Shown in pieces: positions 6,738 to 7,084 of a stretch of DNA of 7,084 nt; position 1 is the first letter of the stretch, and the number at the start of each line of letters is the position of its first letter. The translations under genes and the position numbers were made by a program. The notes below the pieces were generated by a model, which saw only the letters and a program-made list of their open reading frames with translations, was not told the DNA's origin and ran no database searches. This DNA is from JAAZPG01 sp012797375 (lineage in GTDB: Bacteria > Acidobacteriota > Aminicenantia > Aminicenantales > UBA4085): assembly GCA_937868205.1 (NCBI GenBank), contig CALMMC010000144.1, forward strand, positions 1 through 7,084. Reading direction: 5' to 3'.

Positions 6738-6974
6738 TTACCGCTTTTTCGACGCCCCGCGGCCGCGGGTCTTGTCGCTTGCCCGGCCCGGCTCCATTTT
6801 GTTTTCGGGCGCGCCCGTGAGCGCCTTTGCCTCCTCCGGTAAACCGGCCCGCCCCTCGGCCAACAACACCGCCGCAATTCGTTCCGGGATCTCCGCCTCC
6901 TGGCCGGCCTGAAAATCGACCGGATGAATGCCGTCAACGTAAATTCGTTCGTCGCCCGAAAATCTTACTCGCAC
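6738..6974 (-). CDS. Small head-tail region protein with basic tail
   Basis: I start this gene at GTG 6974, not at the ATG at 7073. The GTG has SD AGGGAGG (6986-6980) 5 bases away; the ATG has no SD and would place the gene across a hairpin and over the end of the upstream gene. The product is 78 aa. Residues 1-45 form a beta-like unit (VRFSGDERIYVDGIHPVDFQ, then GQEAEIPERIAAVLLAEGRA), the pattern of small proteins often found between capsid and connector genes. Residues 50-78 are Lys/Arg-rich (ending RGRGASKKR), which suggests binding to DNA or to an acidic partner. It precedes the gp6-like connector by 6 bases. Function is not known; a capsid-associated or connector-associated part is the best guess. 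Confidence 0.7.
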   Translation of the reverse strand: MRVRFSGDERIYVDGIHPVDFQAGQEAEIPERIAAVLLAEGRAGLPEEAKALTGAPENKMEPGRASDKTRGRGASKKR

Positions 6975-6979
6975 CGTCG

Positions 6980-6986
6980 CCTCCCT
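6980..6986 (-). promoter_or_regulatory. Strong ribosome binding site fixing the GTG start
   Basis: AGGGAGG, then CGACG, then GTG (6974-6972). It is one of the best SD matches in the window, in the gap just below the 6992-7008 hairpin. Confidence 0.72.
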
Positions 6987-6991
6987 CGGTT

Positions 6992-7008
6992 GGTCGTGCG
7001 TAACGACC
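6992..7008 (-). other. Intergenic hairpin
   Basis: On the transcript GGTCGT, loop TACGC, ACGACC: a perfect 6-bp stem between the upstream stop (7018) and the SD at 6986. No U-run follows, so it is not a simple intrinsic terminator. It could protect the 3' end of the upstream message or modulate the next gene. Function is inference. Confidence 0.5.
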
Positions 7009-7017
7009 TCCCAATTT

Positions 7018-7084
7018 TTAGGAGCGGACGGGCGGCCGGATAACCTCCGTACCGCTCGCCCGCCGCTCAACATGACAGTATGAT
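7018..7084 (-). CDS. C-terminal end of an upstream gene (partial, possibly major capsid protein)
   Basis: The frame beginning at 7083 codes for 21 residues (SYCHVERRASGTEVIRPPVRS) and stops with TAA at 7020-7018. Its codons look like those of the neighbouring genes, whereas the competing frame through 7073 uses several uncommon Arg and Leu codons. Its stop is 43 bases before the next GTG start. In phages with this gene order the gene before a small protein and the gp6-like connector is normally the major capsid gene; I infer that identity from order only. Too little is visible to confirm it. Confidence 0.45.
   Translation of the reverse strand, partial: SYCHVERRASGTEVIRPPVRS

Noticed and set aside
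6992..7008. The hairpin as an intrinsic transcription terminator
   Set aside because: No U-run follows the stem, and the genes downstream are part of the same structural series.
1..7084. tRNA genes, CRISPR arrays, insertion sequences, attachment sites or a defence/cargo gene
   Set aside because: I looked for clover-leaf patterns, regular repeats, terminal inverted repeats with a transposase, and non-structural genes. None was visible; the window is almost fully used by structural genes.

Overview
The window is a stretch of a tailed-phage structural operon, from a free phage, a prophage or a metagenomic contig. It covers the head-tail joining and tail genes of a long-tailed, siphovirus-like phage. 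All genes supported here lie on the minus strand, so the transcript runs from high to low coordinates. Genes are 2 to about 45 bases apart, most start with a Shine-Dalgarno (SD) motif, and no promoter or terminator is visible, so this looks like the interior of one long late transcript. The DNA is GC-rich. Strong AGGAGG-type SD sites and GTG/TTG starts point to a bacterial host, but nothing fixes the host lineage. There is no integrase, lysis gene, tRNA, CRISPR array, insertion sequence or obvious cargo.

In transcription order (right to left): the last 21 codons of an upstream gene (7018-7084, possibly the major capsid gene); a gap with a perfect 6-bp hairpin; a 78-aa basic-tailed protein that starts at GTG 6974; a gp6-like head-tail connector (6731-6144); an HK97-gp10-like tail completion protein (6141-5524); a tail-terminator-like protein (5517-5035); a 76-aa small protein (5012-4782); the tail tube protein (4778-3732); a tail assembly chaperone (3728-3321) and its -1 frameshifted extension (to 3010); the tape measure protein (3006-742); and a carbohydrate-binding-like distal tail protein that starts at TTG 727 and runs off the left edge.

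Together they would build the neck and tail. The connector, completion and terminator proteins close the head and cap the tail tube. The tube protein polymerises around the tape measure with the help of the short and frameshifted chaperones. The protein encoded after the tape measure probably sits at the tail tip and touches the host surface.

The strongest finding is a near-ideal programmed -1 frameshift site in the chaperone gene. A 16-bp palindrome contains three overlapping slippery heptamers, followed at once by a stop codon. The -1 frame stays open for 105 codons and ends three bases before the tape measure start, as in the lambda G/GT arrangement. Other points of interest are a cysteine pattern that exists only in the frameshifted product, two small proteins that look alike and flank the neck genes, and a large gene at the left edge whose only plausible upstream start is TTG.
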